Part shown: one piece after another, positions 1 to 6,749 of the stretch
How positions within the stretch are numbered: position 1 is the stretch's first letter
Layout: the number at the start of each line of letters is the position of its first letter
NCBI GenBank assembly: GCA_013153795.1
Contig: JAADDV010000109.1
Span: 1 to 10,021, forward strand
Reading direction: 5' to 3'
Source of the DNA: Aquificota bacterium
GTDB lineage: Bacteria; Aquificota; Aquificia; Aquificales; Hydrogenothermaceae
DNA length: 10,021 nucleotides
Position numbers and translations under genes: made by a program
Notes under the pieces: model-generated
What the model saw: only the letters and a program-made list of their open reading frames with translations
What the model was told of the DNA's origin: nothing
Database searches by the model: none

Positions 1-103
1 TTTCAAGAACTTCTTTTTCTGTGATTTCTTTTTCAATATTAAAAGTTAAATTTTTTAAAAAACTTTTTAATCTATATGTTTTTTCAAAAAGCTCTGGTCT
101 CAT
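1..103 (-). CDS. N-terminal fragment of an unidentified protein (runs off left edge)
   Basis: An open frame begins with ATG at 103 and stays open to the window edge, giving 34 residues that start MRPELFEKTYRLKSF and are rich in Lys and Glu. An in-frame TAA a few codons upstream fixes this ATG as the first possible start. The only Shine-Dalgarno-like sequence (GGAG) is 15 bases upstream, too far for normal use, while a TATAAT box ends 8 bases before the ATG, so a leaderless or near-leaderless message is possible. The gene lies 33 bases downstream of the small membrane-protein gene on the same strand. I do not recognise the protein from so short a piece, and I infer no function. Confidence 0.5.
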   Translation of the reverse strand, partial: MRPELFEKTYRLKSFLKNLTFNIEKEITEKEVLE

Positions 104-111
104 GATTTAAG

Positions 112-140
112 ATTATATCTCCAGAATAAAAATTTATTAA
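112..140 (-). promoter_or_regulatory. Candidate sigma70-type promoter for the left-edge gene
   Basis: Read on the minus strand, a TTAATA (-35-like, 4 of 6 matches) at 140-135 is followed after 17 bases by a perfect TATAAT at 117-112. The expected transcription start falls at about 105, only a couple of bases before the ATG at 103. The -35 overlaps the stop region of the preceding gene. In such AT-rich DNA, chance matches are common. Confidence 0.35.
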
Positions 141-466
141 AAATAATTTTTTGTTAAAAAATAAAAAAAGAAAAAGAACAAAAAAATAGCAACAATGAAA
201 CCTCGTAGCATGGAAAGAAAAAAACTTTCTTTTTTTTGCATTTTATAAAAGAAAAATCCTAAAACAAAAGATTGAAAAATTAGTAATAATATTATACTCA
301 AAATTTTATTGCGATAATCTTCTAAAGAAAAAAAATCTATTTTTATTTGAAAAAAATCTAGAAATATCTTTATTATTTCGTAAGCTAATAACCATATAAA
401 AATCATAAAAATGAAAAAAGAAACTCTAGCTTTAGGAGGAGTATATTTATTCGTTTTCTTCTTCAA
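137..466 (-). CDS. Small hypothetical membrane protein (3 predicted TM helices)
   Basis: This encodes 109 residues that I do not recognise. It has a basic N-terminus (KKKTNKYTPPKAR) and then three hydrophobic stretches at roughly residues 16-38, 53-74 and 86-106, the last rich in Phe. The basic N-terminus suggests it is cytoplasmic by the positive-inside rule, with the loop between helices 2 and 3 (KMQKKES) also cytoplasmic. The start is a TTG at 466, which lies inside the last codons of the DksA-like gene (20-base overlap). No good Shine-Dalgarno precedes it, so translation may depend on coupling to the upstream gene. The next Met is at residue 20 or so, inside the first helix, which makes the TTG more likely. 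The region is extremely AT-rich with long A/T runs. It is probably a real gene, but its function is unknown. Confidence 0.6.
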   Translation of the reverse strand: MKKKTNKYTPPKARVSFFIFMIFIWLLAYEIIKIFLDFFQIKIDFFSLEDYRNKILSIILLLIFQSFVLGFFFYKMQKKESFFLSMLRGFIVAIFLFFFFFYFLTKNYF

Positions 467-797
467 GTTCTTTACATTTAATACAAAGTTTTGCTATTGG
501 TCTTGCTTTTAGTCTTTCGTATGGTATTTCTGCTCCACACATCTCACAGATACCATATGTGCCATACTCTATTTTTCTAAGAGTTATCTCAATTCTTTTT
601 AAAACTTTTCTGTCTCTATCAAGGTTTCTAAGCATGACTAGTCTTCCAGCTTCAGCATCAGCCCTGTCTATCTCGTCCCCCCCTTCATAAGATAAAGGCT
701 CTCCCATAGATTTTTGAGATTCTTTTAAAAGCTGCTCTTTCCACTCTAATAAAACTTTTTTCAATTCTTCAACTTGCTCTTTAGTTAAATGTTCCAT
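447..797 (-). CDS. DksA/TraR-family C4 zinc-finger protein
   Basis: This 116-residue protein has the DksA/TraR layout. A coiled-coil-forming helical region runs from about residue 5 to 80, broken by a tip carrying DEIDRA (residues 41-46), which matches the DxxDxA motif that enters the RNA polymerase secondary channel. A C4 zinc finger follows (C84, C87, C105, C108) with the family signature YGTYGICEMCG and RLKARPIAKLC. In the family, such proteins tune transcription initiation, often with ppGpp. It is shorter than E. coli DksA (151 residues), as are many DksA-like proteins outside Proteobacteria, so I leave the symbol open. AGGAGA sits 7 bases before the ATG at 797. It follows aroD by 63 bases on the same strand, and a weak promoter candidate lies in that gap. 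The family call is very secure; ppGpp responsiveness is not shown. Confidence 0.93.
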   Translation of the reverse strand: MEHLTKEQVEELKKVLLEWKEQLLKESQKSMGEPLSYEGGDEIDRADAEAGRLVMLRNLDRDRKVLKRIEITLRKIEYGTYGICEMCGAEIPYERLKARPIAKLCIKCKELEEENE

Positions 798-824
798 TTA
801 AAATCTCCTAAATAAACCCCCAAA

Positions 825-852
825 ATATTATTATAAATTTAATTATTGTTAA
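825..852 (-). promoter_or_regulatory. Weak promoter candidate upstream of the DksA-like gene
   Basis: On the minus strand, TTAACA (852-847; 5 of 6 matches to TTGACA) is followed after 16 bases by TAATAT (830-825). A TATAAT also occurs at 835-830 but is too close to this -35. The predicted start near 818 would leave a leader of about 20 bases containing the AGGAGA. Read-through from aroD is equally possible. Confidence 0.3.
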
Positions 853-860
853 AAATTTTT

Positions 861-1559
861 CTATTCTTTAATCAAACCATAAAATTTCATTTCTTCTATA
901 AGTTTATCAATCTCTATTTGTCCCGGTGCGAAGGATTTACCAATAAAAGTATAAGAAATTAAAGAACCAAAGAAAAATCCTGCCACTCGTGTTATACGAC
1001 CTAAATCTCCCATCCCAATAGCTACAAGATTTTTATCTTTGTTTTTATAGGTCGTCGACAATATTCTTCCTACATCATCAGCACTTTTTACAACAAAAGC
1101 ATACTTTATAATGTCAGGATTCAAAGAAGCAGATTTATCTATAATCGACTGAATTTCTTCTTCTGAAGGAGTTTTTTCAAAATCATGGTAAGAAACAAGA
1201 GAAAGAACTTTGTTTTCTTTTGCCAGGTTTATAACATCTTTGTTTATACCTTCAGATGTAAGCTCAATATCAACAATATCTGCTGTATCTATAATCTCTT
1301 TGAATATGTTGAATCTTTCAGAATTAGGTATGTCTGTTCCACCTTCTTCTTTTGAACGGACTGTAGCAAGAAGATAAAATCCATATTTTTTTACTAAACC
1401 TGCTTTTTCTTTTATGTATGAAATATCAAAAGAAGAAAACTGATCTATTCTAAGTTCTATTATATCTATAGGTTTTTCCTTTGCTTGTTTTAGTTTTTCT
1501 TCTAAATCTTTATCATCTAGTGGTAAGGCGATTAAAGGTCTTTTTTTATCAAGAACCAT
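861..1559 (-). CDS. aroD: Type I 3-dehydroquinate dehydratase
   Basis: This converts 3-dehydroquinate to 3-dehydroshikimate in the shikimate pathway through a Schiff-base lysine. The 232 residues match the usual size of the type I enzyme. Visible motifs are ELRID (35-39), ATVRSKEEGG (65-74), the catalytic His in SYHDFEKTP (H125), the Schiff-base Lys in IIKYAF (K152), and the substrate-binding end GMGDLGRITR with R191, followed by FAPGQI near residues 210-215. The position before R191 is Thr where many homologues have Ser, a conservative change. AGGAG stands just before the ATG at 1559, and only 10 bases separate it from the suhB-like gene upstream, so it is read from the pgk operon. It is cytoplasmic. 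Confidence is high because all catalytic residues are present. Confidence 0.94.
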   Translation of the reverse strand: MVLDKKRPLIALPLDDKDLEEKLKQAKEKPIDIIELRIDQFSSFDISYIKEKAGLVKKYGFYLLATVRSKEEGGTDIPNSERFNIFKEIIDTADIVDIELTSEGINKDVINLAKENKVLSLVSYHDFEKTPSEEEIQSIIDKSASLNPDIIKYAFVVKSADDVGRILSTTYKNKDKNLVAIGMGDLGRITRVAGFFFGSLISYTFIGKSFAPGQIEIDKLIEEMKFYGLIKE

Positions 1560-1569
1560 ACTCAGCTCC

Positions 1570-2355
1570 TTAAATAAGGGTTTTCTGAACTATCTTTTTA
1601 AGTTCTTCATAAATATCCTTTCCACCTGCTATCACATTTCCATCAAGTTTATCTTCTCCATGAAAATTTGAGAAAATACCTCCTGCCTCTTTTATCAGTA
1701 AAGCCCCTGCAGCTATATCCCAGATAGAAAGTTTCATCTCAAAGAAACCATCAAATATACCTTCAGCTGTCATTGCAAGGTCTACAGCTGCTGCGCCAGG
1801 TCTTCTAACAGCTGAAAAGGTTAGCATTGCTTCCCTGAAAGCTTTTAAATATGTATCTATCTCTTCTACATATCTGAATGGAAAGCCTGTTGCTATAATC
1901 GCCATTTCTTTTGGTCTATTTGAGACTTTTATTCTTTCTCCATTCATATAAGCACCAAGACCTTTTCCTGCCCAGTAAAGTTTATCGAGCATTGGTATAT
2001 AAACAGCCCCTGCAATAATCTCATCTTTTTTCTGCAAAGCCACAGAAACAGCGTAAATTTCAAAACCATTTATGTAGTTTTTTGTTCCATCTAAAGGGTC
2101 TACAATCCATAAATACTCACTTTCTTTATTTCCGATAACTCCTTCTTCCTCACCTAAAAAAGCATGCTCTTGATATACAGAGAGGATAAAATTTCTTATC
2201 CTCTCTTCTGACTTTTTATCTACATATGTAACGAAATCTTTTCTCGCTTTATACTCAACATCTTCTCTTTTAATTTTTTTAAAGTTTTCTTTTAGTATAG
2301 AGCCACCTAAAACGGCAGCTTCTTTAGCTGTTTGTATAAACGTATCTAACTCCAT
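1570..2355 (-). CDS. suhB: Inositol monophosphatase / SuhB-family phosphatase
   Basis: This is a 261-residue Mg2+-dependent phosphatase of the IMPase superfamily. Metal-binding motifs are intact: GEEEG with E69, WIVDPLDGTKNY (D86, D89) and IWDIAAGALL with D213. The invariant GG of IKEAGG also follows. Family members hydrolyse inositol monophosphates, and in several thermophiles also fructose-1,6-bisphosphate, while E. coli SuhB also acts in rRNA transcription; sequence alone does not separate these roles. Its place directly after pgk (9-base gap) would suit a gluconeogenic fructose bisphosphatase activity, but that is inference. AAGGAGAGG precedes the ATG at 2355. The family is certain; the symbol is the conventional one for bacterial members and the substrate is open. 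Confidence 0.85.
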   Translation of the reverse strand: MELDTFIQTAKEAAVLGGSILKENFKKIKREDVEYKARKDFVTYVDKKSEERIRNFILSVYQEHAFLGEEEGVIGNKESEYLWIVDPLDGTKNYINGFEIYAVSVALQKKDEIIAGAVYIPMLDKLYWAGKGLGAYMNGERIKVSNRPKEMAIIATGFPFRYVEEIDTYLKAFREAMLTFSAVRRPGAAAVDLAMTAEGIFDGFFEMKLSIWDIAAGALLIKEAGGIFSNFHGEDKLDGNVIAGGKDIYEELKKIVQKTLI

Positions 2356-2364
2356 AACCTCTCC

Positions 2365-3561
2365 TTATTCTGCTTTTGTTATTGCTTCAAGACATGGAAG
2401 CTGTTTTCCTTCTAAAAGTTCTAAGAAAGCTCCTCCACCTGTTGATATATAACTTATTTTGTCTACAACACCAGCTTTATGTATAGCGTAGTCTGTGTCT
2501 CCTCCTCCAGCTATAGAAAGAGCTGGGCTTTCTGCAATAGCATGGGCAAGCTCAAAAGTTCCCATTTTAAATTTGTCTATCTCAAAGACTCCCATAGGAC
2601 CATTCCAGACAATAGTCTGAGCATCTTTTATTATCTCCTTTATTAAAACAACAGATGCATGACCTATATCTAGTCCCATCCAGCCTTGAGGTATCTCCTG
2701 CCAAGGAACTTCTAAAACAGGGGTCTGTTCTGAAATAGCCTGTCCACAAACAAAATCAACAGGAAGATAAAATTTTACTTCTCTTTTTTTAGCTTCTTCT
2801 AAAACATGCAAAGCTTCATCAAACATGTCTTCTTCAACAAGGGAAGAACCTACGTTATACCCTTGGGCTTTTATAAAGGTAAAAGCCATTGCTCCACCGA
2901 TAAAAATCTTATCTACTTTATCTAAAAGATGTTTGATAACCCCAAGTTTTGAAGAAACTTTTGCCCCTCCAATAAAAGCAACAACTGGTCTTTGGGGATT
3001 TACCAGGGCTTTTTCAAAATATTTAAGCTCCCTTTCTAATAAGAATCCCATAACTACAGGCTGAACATAGTCTTTTATTCCATACATAGAAGCATGTTTT
3101 CTGTGGCATGTTCCAAAAGCATCTATAACATAGATTTCAGCTAGTTTTGCAAGAGCTTTAGCGAACTCAGGGTCATTTTTCTCTTCCCCTGGATGAAATC
3201 TGAGATTTTCCAGAAGGATAATATCCCCTTCTTTCATAGAAAAAATTGCCTCTTCAACAGAGGAACCTATACAGTCAGGTAAAAACTTTACTTCTCTCCC
3301 TAACAATCTTTCTAATCTTTTAGCAACAGGATAGAGGGAATATTTAGGGTCTCTTTTTCCTTTTGGTCTTCCAAGGTGAGAAGCAAGAATAATTTTTGCA
3401 TCTCTATCTAACAGATAATTAATTGTAGGAATTGTCTCTCTTATTCTGACATCATCAACAATATTTCCATGTTCATCTAATGGAACGTTATAATCGGCTC
3501 TAACAAAAACCCTTTTTCCAGAAACATCAACATCTTCCAAAGTTAAATATCCATTAAACAT
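2365..3561 (-). CDS. pgk: Phosphoglycerate kinase
   Basis: This transfers phosphate between 1,3-bisphosphoglycerate and ADP in glycolysis, or the reverse in gluconeogenesis and carbon fixation. The 398 residues fit the family. The N-domain carries RADYNVP (21-27), SHLGRPKG (61-68), ENLRFHPGEEKND (118-130) and AFGTCHRKHAS (148-158). The C-domain carries FIGGAKVSSK (196-205; K201 and K205), VWNGPMGVFE (318-327), GGGDT (352-356) and GGGAFLELLEG (375-385). One deviation is DIGHAS at 298-303, where the family normally reads DIGPKT or DIGPKS. A strong AAGGAGG lies 4 bases before the ATG at 3561, and an extended -10 promoter is visible upstream. It is the first gene of the minus-strand operon with suhB and aroD. 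It is cytoplasmic. Confidence 0.97.
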   Translation of the reverse strand: MFNGYLTLEDVDVSGKRVFVRADYNVPLDEHGNIVDDVRIRETIPTINYLLDRDAKIILASHLGRPKGKRDPKYSLYPVAKRLERLLGREVKFLPDCIGSSVEEAIFSMKEGDIILLENLRFHPGEEKNDPEFAKALAKLAEIYVIDAFGTCHRKHASMYGIKDYVQPVVMGFLLERELKYFEKALVNPQRPVVAFIGGAKVSSKLGVIKHLLDKVDKIFIGGAMAFTFIKAQGYNVGSSLVEEDMFDEALHVLEEAKKREVKFYLPVDFVCGQAISEQTPVLEVPWQEIPQGWMGLDIGHASVVLIKEIIKDAQTIVWNGPMGVFEIDKFKMGTFELAHAIAESPALSIAGGGDTDYAIHKAGVVDKISYISTGGGAFLELLEGKQLPCLEAITKAE

Positions 3562-3598
3562 GGCCCCTCCTTGATATCTATCCTACATAAACAGAAAA

Positions 3599-3607
3599 AT
3601 TATAACA
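3599..3607 (-). promoter_or_regulatory. Extended -10 promoter for pgk operon
   Basis: Read on the minus strand the sequence is TGTTATAAT: a perfect TATAAT (3604-3599) preceded by the TGn of an extended -10. No convincing -35 is seen 17 bases upstream (TATATA), which extended -10 promoters tolerate. The expected start near 3592 gives a leader of about 30 bases with AAGGAGG before the pgk ATG. Confidence 0.5.
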
Positions 3608-3629
3608 AAGAGGGTAGACTTTATATATT
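3602..3629 (+). promoter_or_regulatory. Candidate promoter for the ispE operon
   Basis: ATAACA (3602-3607, 4 of 6) is followed after 16 bases by TATATT (3624-3629, 5 of 6). It overlaps the -10 of the divergent pgk promoter. A TATAGT at 3633-3638 is an alternative -10 without a matching -35. Either leaves a short leader carrying AAGGAG (3650-3655) before the ATG at 3663. Confidence 0.3.
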
Positions 3630-3662
3630 ATTTATAGTGATAAATTTATAAGGAGAAAAACA

Positions 3663-4487
3663 ATGAAAAAATTTATATCTCCAGCAAAAATAAATTTAGG
3701 GTTATGGGTTTTAGGAAAAAGGCCTGATGGTTATCACGAAATTCTTACTTATTTTCATACTATTGAACTAGCTGATTATATTTCTATATCAAAAGCTCCT
3801 AAACTTATTATTGAAACAACAAACCCAGAGATTCCAACAAATGAAGAAAATATTGTTTATAAAGCATTGAAAAAATTTGAAGAATGGACAGGAATAGAAC
3901 CTAATTATAAAGTTTTCATAGAAAAAAATATTCCTGTTGGAGCAGGGCTTGGAGGAGGAAGCTCTAATGCTGCAACAGTTTTAAAAGCAATAAATGAAAT
4001 TGAAGGAAATCCTCTAACAGAAGAAGAACTTTTTAAACTTGCTTCAACAGTTGGAGCAGATGTTCCTTTCTTTTTAAAAGGAGGATTTGCTAAAGCTGAA
4101 GGAATTGGAGAAAAACTTACTTTTTTAGATAAGACTTTTGAAGAAAAAATATTTATTATTTATCCACAAGTTTCTATTTCAACAAAAGAAATATATCAAG
4201 CTTTAACAGAAAAAGACTTGACAAAAAAAGAAGAAATCCCTATAATAGATAGTCTGTTAGAGGATTTTAATTTGCTTCTTGACAGAATAGAGAATAAGTT
4301 AAAAACAGTGGTTCAAGAAAAATATCCTGTTGTCAAAGAAGTAATAAATACGTTAGAATATTTAGGATATAAACCTTTTTTAAGTGGAAGTGGTAGTGCC
4401 GTTTTTGCAGTAGGAACACCTTCTGAAAAAGTAAAGCTCGTTTGTAAAACAAAAGGTTGGAGACTTATAGAAACAACTCTTAAATAA
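3663..4487 (+). CDS. ispE: 4-diphosphocytidyl-2-C-methyl-D-erythritol kinase
   Basis: This phosphorylates CDP-ME to CDP-MEP with ATP in the non-mevalonate (MEP) isoprenoid pathway. The 274 residues match the GHMP-kinase family. Motif 1 is PAKINLGLWVLGKRPDGYHE (7-26) with K9. Motif 2 is the ATP-binding PVGAGLGGGSSNAA (91-104). GADVPFF (131-137) contains the catalytic D133. Motif 3 is LSGSGSAVFAV (240-250). AAGGAG lies 7 bases before the ATG. It is the first gene of a plus-strand run, and tRNA-Gln begins 7 bases after its stop, so gene and tRNA are almost certainly one transcript. The ispE-tRNA-Gln-prs order is also known from Pseudomonas-type genomes. It is cytoplasmic. Confidence 0.95.
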   Translation: MKKFISPAKINLGLWVLGKRPDGYHEILTYFHTIELADYISISKAPKLIIETTNPEIPTNEENIVYKALKKFEEWTGIEPNYKVFIEKNIPVGAGLGGGSSNAATVLKAINEIEGNPLTEEELFKLASTVGADVPFFLKGGFAKAEGIGEKLTFLDKTFEEKIFIIYPQVSISTKEIYQALTEKDLTKKEEIPIIDSLLEDFNLLLDRIENKLKTVVQEKYPVVKEVINTLEYLGYKPFLSGSGSAVFAVGTPSEKVKLVCKTKGWRLIETTLK

Positions 4488-4494
4488 AAGACAC

Positions 4495-4567
4495 TGGGGA
4501 GTAGTTCAGCTGGCAGAACACCGGATTTTGGATCCGGGTGTCGCAGGTTCGAGTCCTGCCTCCCCAG
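4495..4567 (+). tRNA. tRNA-Gln (anticodon UUG)
   Basis: A full cloverleaf can be drawn. The acceptor TGGGGAG (4495-4501) pairs with CTCCCCA (4560-4566), with G4567 as discriminator. The D-stem is GTTC/GAAC. The anticodon stem CCGGA/TCCGG encloses loop TTTTGGA with anticodon TTG at 4528-4530. The T-stem GCAGG/CCTGC closes loop TTCGAGT. The U1-A72 pair and G73 are typical glutamine identity features. CCA is not encoded (CTA follows). It starts 7 bases after ispE and lies 52 bases before prs, so it must be cut from a longer transcript or have its own weak promoter. Confidence 0.97.
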
Positions 4568-4619
4568 CTATTTTCAATTTTATTCTCTATCTTATAAAAT
4601 CAGGCTGGAGGAAATATTT

Positions 4620-5555
4620 TTGAGTAAGCATTTAAAGCTTATTACTGGAAATGCAAATCCAGAATTTGCTCAAAAAATAGCTGAATATCTTCACACTCCT
4701 CTTGCTGATACTCTTGTTACAAGATTTTCAGATGGAGAAATCAGAGTTCAGATAAAAGAAAATGTTAGAGGAGCTGATGTTTTTGTAATCCAGCCATTAT
4801 CATATCCAGCAAACGACAACATAATGGAACTTCTTCTTATTTTAGATGCTCTTAAAAGGTCTTCAACTCATAGAATAACAGCTGTTATTCCATATTTTGC
4901 CTATGCAAGACAAGACAGAAAGGATAAGCCAAGAGTCCCTATATCTGCAAAACTTTTAGCAGATATTATTCAAAAAGCAGGAGCCCAAAGAGTTTTAACA
5001 GTAGACCTTCACTCAGCACAAATTCAAGGATTTTTTGATTGTCCTGTAGATAATCTTTATGCACTACCTGTAATTCTTGATTATTTACAAGAAAAAGAAT
5101 TAAGAAATATGGTTGTGGTATCCCCTGATGCAGGCGGAGTAGAAAGAGCTAGAATGTTAGCAAATAGATTAGGGGCTAGTTTAGCTATTATATACAAAAA
5201 AAGGCCAGCTCCAAATGTAGTAGAAACATTAGATGTTATTGGAGATATTGAAGGAAAAAACGCTATAATTGTAGATGATATTATTGATACAGCAGGGACT
5301 ATTGTTGCTGCTGCAAATATGCTAAAAGAGAAGGGAGCTCTTTCAGTTATTGCTGCATGCACCCATCCTGTCTTTTCTGGTCCAGCTGTAGAAAGATTAA
5401 AAAATTCTGAAATAGAAGAAGTGATTGTTACTGATACTATCCCTACAACAGGAAAAGAGTTTGATAAATTAACAGTATTATCTGTTGCTGAGCTTGTTGG
5501 GGAAGCAATTAAAAGAATTAATATAGAAAGTTCAGTAAGTTCATTGTTTGTTTAA
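4620..5555 (+). CDS. prs: Ribose-phosphate pyrophosphokinase (PRPP synthetase)
   Basis: This makes PRPP from ribose 5-phosphate and ATP, feeding nucleotide, His and Trp synthesis. The 311 residues fit class I enzymes. Visible features are RFSDGEIRV (35-43), YARQDRK (95-101), the metal-binding H131 in VDLHSAQIQGFF, SPDAGGVERA (168-177), the flexible-loop KKRP (193-196) and the PRPP-binding loop VDDIIDTAGT (218-227). The C-terminus SVSSLF is also typical. The start is a TTG at 4620 with GGAGG ending 7 bases before it. No better start exists, and MSKHLKLITGNANP aligns with family N-termini. It follows tRNA-Gln and precedes rplY by 17 bases. It is cytoplasmic, probably hexameric. Confidence 0.96.
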   Translation: MSKHLKLITGNANPEFAQKIAEYLHTPLADTLVTRFSDGEIRVQIKENVRGADVFVIQPLSYPANDNIMELLLILDALKRSSTHRITAVIPYFAYARQDRKDKPRVPISAKLLADIIQKAGAQRVLTVDLHSAQIQGFFDCPVDNLYALPVILDYLQEKELRNMVVVSPDAGGVERARMLANRLGASLAIIYKKRPAPNVVETLDVIGDIEGKNAIIVDDIIDTAGTIVAAANMLKEKGALSVIAACTHPVFSGPAVERLKNSEIEEVIVTDTIPTTGKEFDKLTVLSVAELVGEAIKRINIESSVSSLFV

Positions 5556-5572
5556 GGAGGTATTAAGAAAAA

Positions 5573-6181
5573 ATGATACAGAGAATAGAGTGGAAAGCTC
5601 TCCAAAGGACACCTGGAAGAAAAAGTGAAGTAAAAGAATTTAGAAGAAAAGGATATATTCCTTTTGAAGTTTATGGAAAAGGAAGAGAAAATGCTCATGG
5701 GTATATTTACTGGAAAGATTTAGTAAATAGACCTAAAGGAATGTTTCTTATAGACCTTCATATTGAAGGAGAAGAAGAACCTAGAGTTTGTATTTTAAAA
5801 GATATTCAATATAACTATTTAGGAGATACTCCTATTCATGTTGACCTTTATGAGGTTACATTTGGAGTTGAGCTAGATGTTGACGTTCCTGTTGAACTTG
5901 TAGGAACTCCAAAAGGTATAGAATATGGTGGGGTTTTAGAACAGCACCTTCATACTATTACGATTAGAACAGTTCCTAGAAAAATACCAGAAAAAATTGA
6001 AGTTGATGTTTCAAACCTTGATGTTGGAGATGTTCTCCACGTTAGAGATATTACACCTCCAGAAGGAGTTAGAATAATGGAAGACCCTGATGAGGTTGTA
6101 GCTGTTGTTCTAGAGCCTGAAGTTCAACCAGTAGAAGAGGAAATTGTTCCTGAGGAAGGAATCGAAAAAACTGAAGAATGA
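5573..6181 (+). CDS. rplY: 50S ribosomal protein L25, long Ctc/TL5 form
   Basis: This 5S rRNA-binding ribosomal protein is 202 residues, the two-domain Ctc/TL5 form rather than the ~94-residue E. coli L25. The N-terminal L25 domain (about 1-95) shows RRKGYIPFEVYGKG (24-37) and the HVDLYEV end (89-95). The C-terminal TL5 beta-domain (about 100-182) shows VPVELVGTPKGIEYGGVLEQ (105-124) and VSNLDVGDVLHVRDI. An acidic tail follows (from about 180). AAGGAGG is 12 bases before the ATG, slightly long, but no alternative start lies between. Its TGA overlaps the pth ATG (ATGA), so the two are translationally coupled. The family order prs-rplY-pth is widely conserved. Confidence 0.95.
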   Translation: MIQRIEWKALQRTPGRKSEVKEFRRKGYIPFEVYGKGRENAHGYIYWKDLVNRPKGMFLIDLHIEGEEEPRVCILKDIQYNYLGDTPIHVDLYEVTFGVELDVDVPVELVGTPKGIEYGGVLEQHLHTITIRTVPRKIPEKIEVDVSNLDVGDVLHVRDITPPEGVRIMEDPDEVVAVVLEPEVQPVEEEIVPEEGIEKTEE

Positions 6182-6747
6182 TAAAAGCTGTTATTGGTTT
6201 AGGTAATCCTGGAAAACAGTATGAAAAAACCCGCCACAATATCGGCTTTATGATAGTCGATATTGTGGCTTCTTTATTAAAATGCCCTAAAAAGAAAAAA
6301 GAGTGCTGTTTTTCTCATATCATCGAATGTCCTGACCATGATGTTATCCTTGTTAAACCCCAAACTTATATGAATAACAGCGGGGTTGCTGTAAGAAATC
6401 TCCTTGAAGATTACAATTTAAAACCAGAAGAAATTCTTGTTATATATGATGATTTAGACCTTCCACTAGGAACAATAAGACTCAGAAAAAAAGGCTCCAG
6501 TGGGGGACATAGAGGAATAAAATCTATCATAGAAAATATAAAAACAGAAGACTTTCCTCGTCTTAAAATTGGAATTGGTCGACCTGAAAAAAAAGAACAA
6601 GTTGCAGATTATGTTCTTTCTCCTTTTGATAAATCTGAAGAGCTTTTAGCAGAAAAAGTTATTGGAGAAGCAGCTGAGTGTGTTTTAAATGTGCTAAAAT
6701 ATGGTATTGATAAATCTATGAATTTTTGCAATAAAAAAATCGGATAA
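6178..6747 (+). CDS. pth: Peptidyl-tRNA hydrolase
   Basis: This releases tRNA from peptidyl-tRNA that has dropped off ribosomes. The 189 residues match bacterial Pth. Visible are GLGNPGKQYEKTRHNIGF (7-24) with N10 and catalytic H20, the YMNNSG loop (64-69), YDDLDLPLG (90-98) with D91, and GSSGGHRGIKSI (106-117). The last has Arg where E. coli has N114, a common variant. The start ATG overlaps the rplY stop by four bases and has no separate strong Shine-Dalgarno. The codons for residues 19-31 form a near-perfect 15-bp RNA hairpin and include CGC, CAC, ATC, GGC and GTC, whereas Arg is usually AGA here. It is cytoplasmic. Confidence 0.95.
   Translation: MIKAVIGLGNPGKQYEKTRHNIGFMIVDIVASLLKCPKKKKECCFSHIIECPDHDVILVKPQTYMNNSGVAVRNLLEDYNLKPEEILVIYDDLDLPLGTIRLRKKGSSGGHRGIKSIIENIKTEDFPRLKIGIGRPEKKEQVADYVLSPFDKSEELLAEKVIGEAAECVLNVLKYGIDKSMNFCNKKIG
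6233..6269 (+). repeat. Intragenic inverted repeat / hairpin in pth
   Basis: GCCACAATATCG (6233-6244) is the exact reverse complement of CGATATTGTGGC (6258-6269). As RNA the stem extends inward by a G-U, a C-G and a U-A pair, giving 15 bp around a 7-base loop. It lies 55 bases into pth and is followed by TTCTTTATT, a poor U-tract. Confidence 0.85.
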
Positions 6748-6749
6748 AA

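Noticed and set aside
2825..3064. Plus-strand open frame opposite pgk
   Set aside because: It lies wholly antisense to a certain pgk, shows no family pattern and reflects codon bias of the opposite strand.
5081..5362. Minus-strand open frame opposite prs
   Set aside because: It is antisense to conserved prs motifs, with no recognisable domain and no Shine-Dalgarno.
6707..6736. Promoter for rpsF inside the end of pth
   Set aside because: TTGATA is present, but the hexamer 17-18 bases downstream (AATAAA/ATAAAA) is a poor -10.
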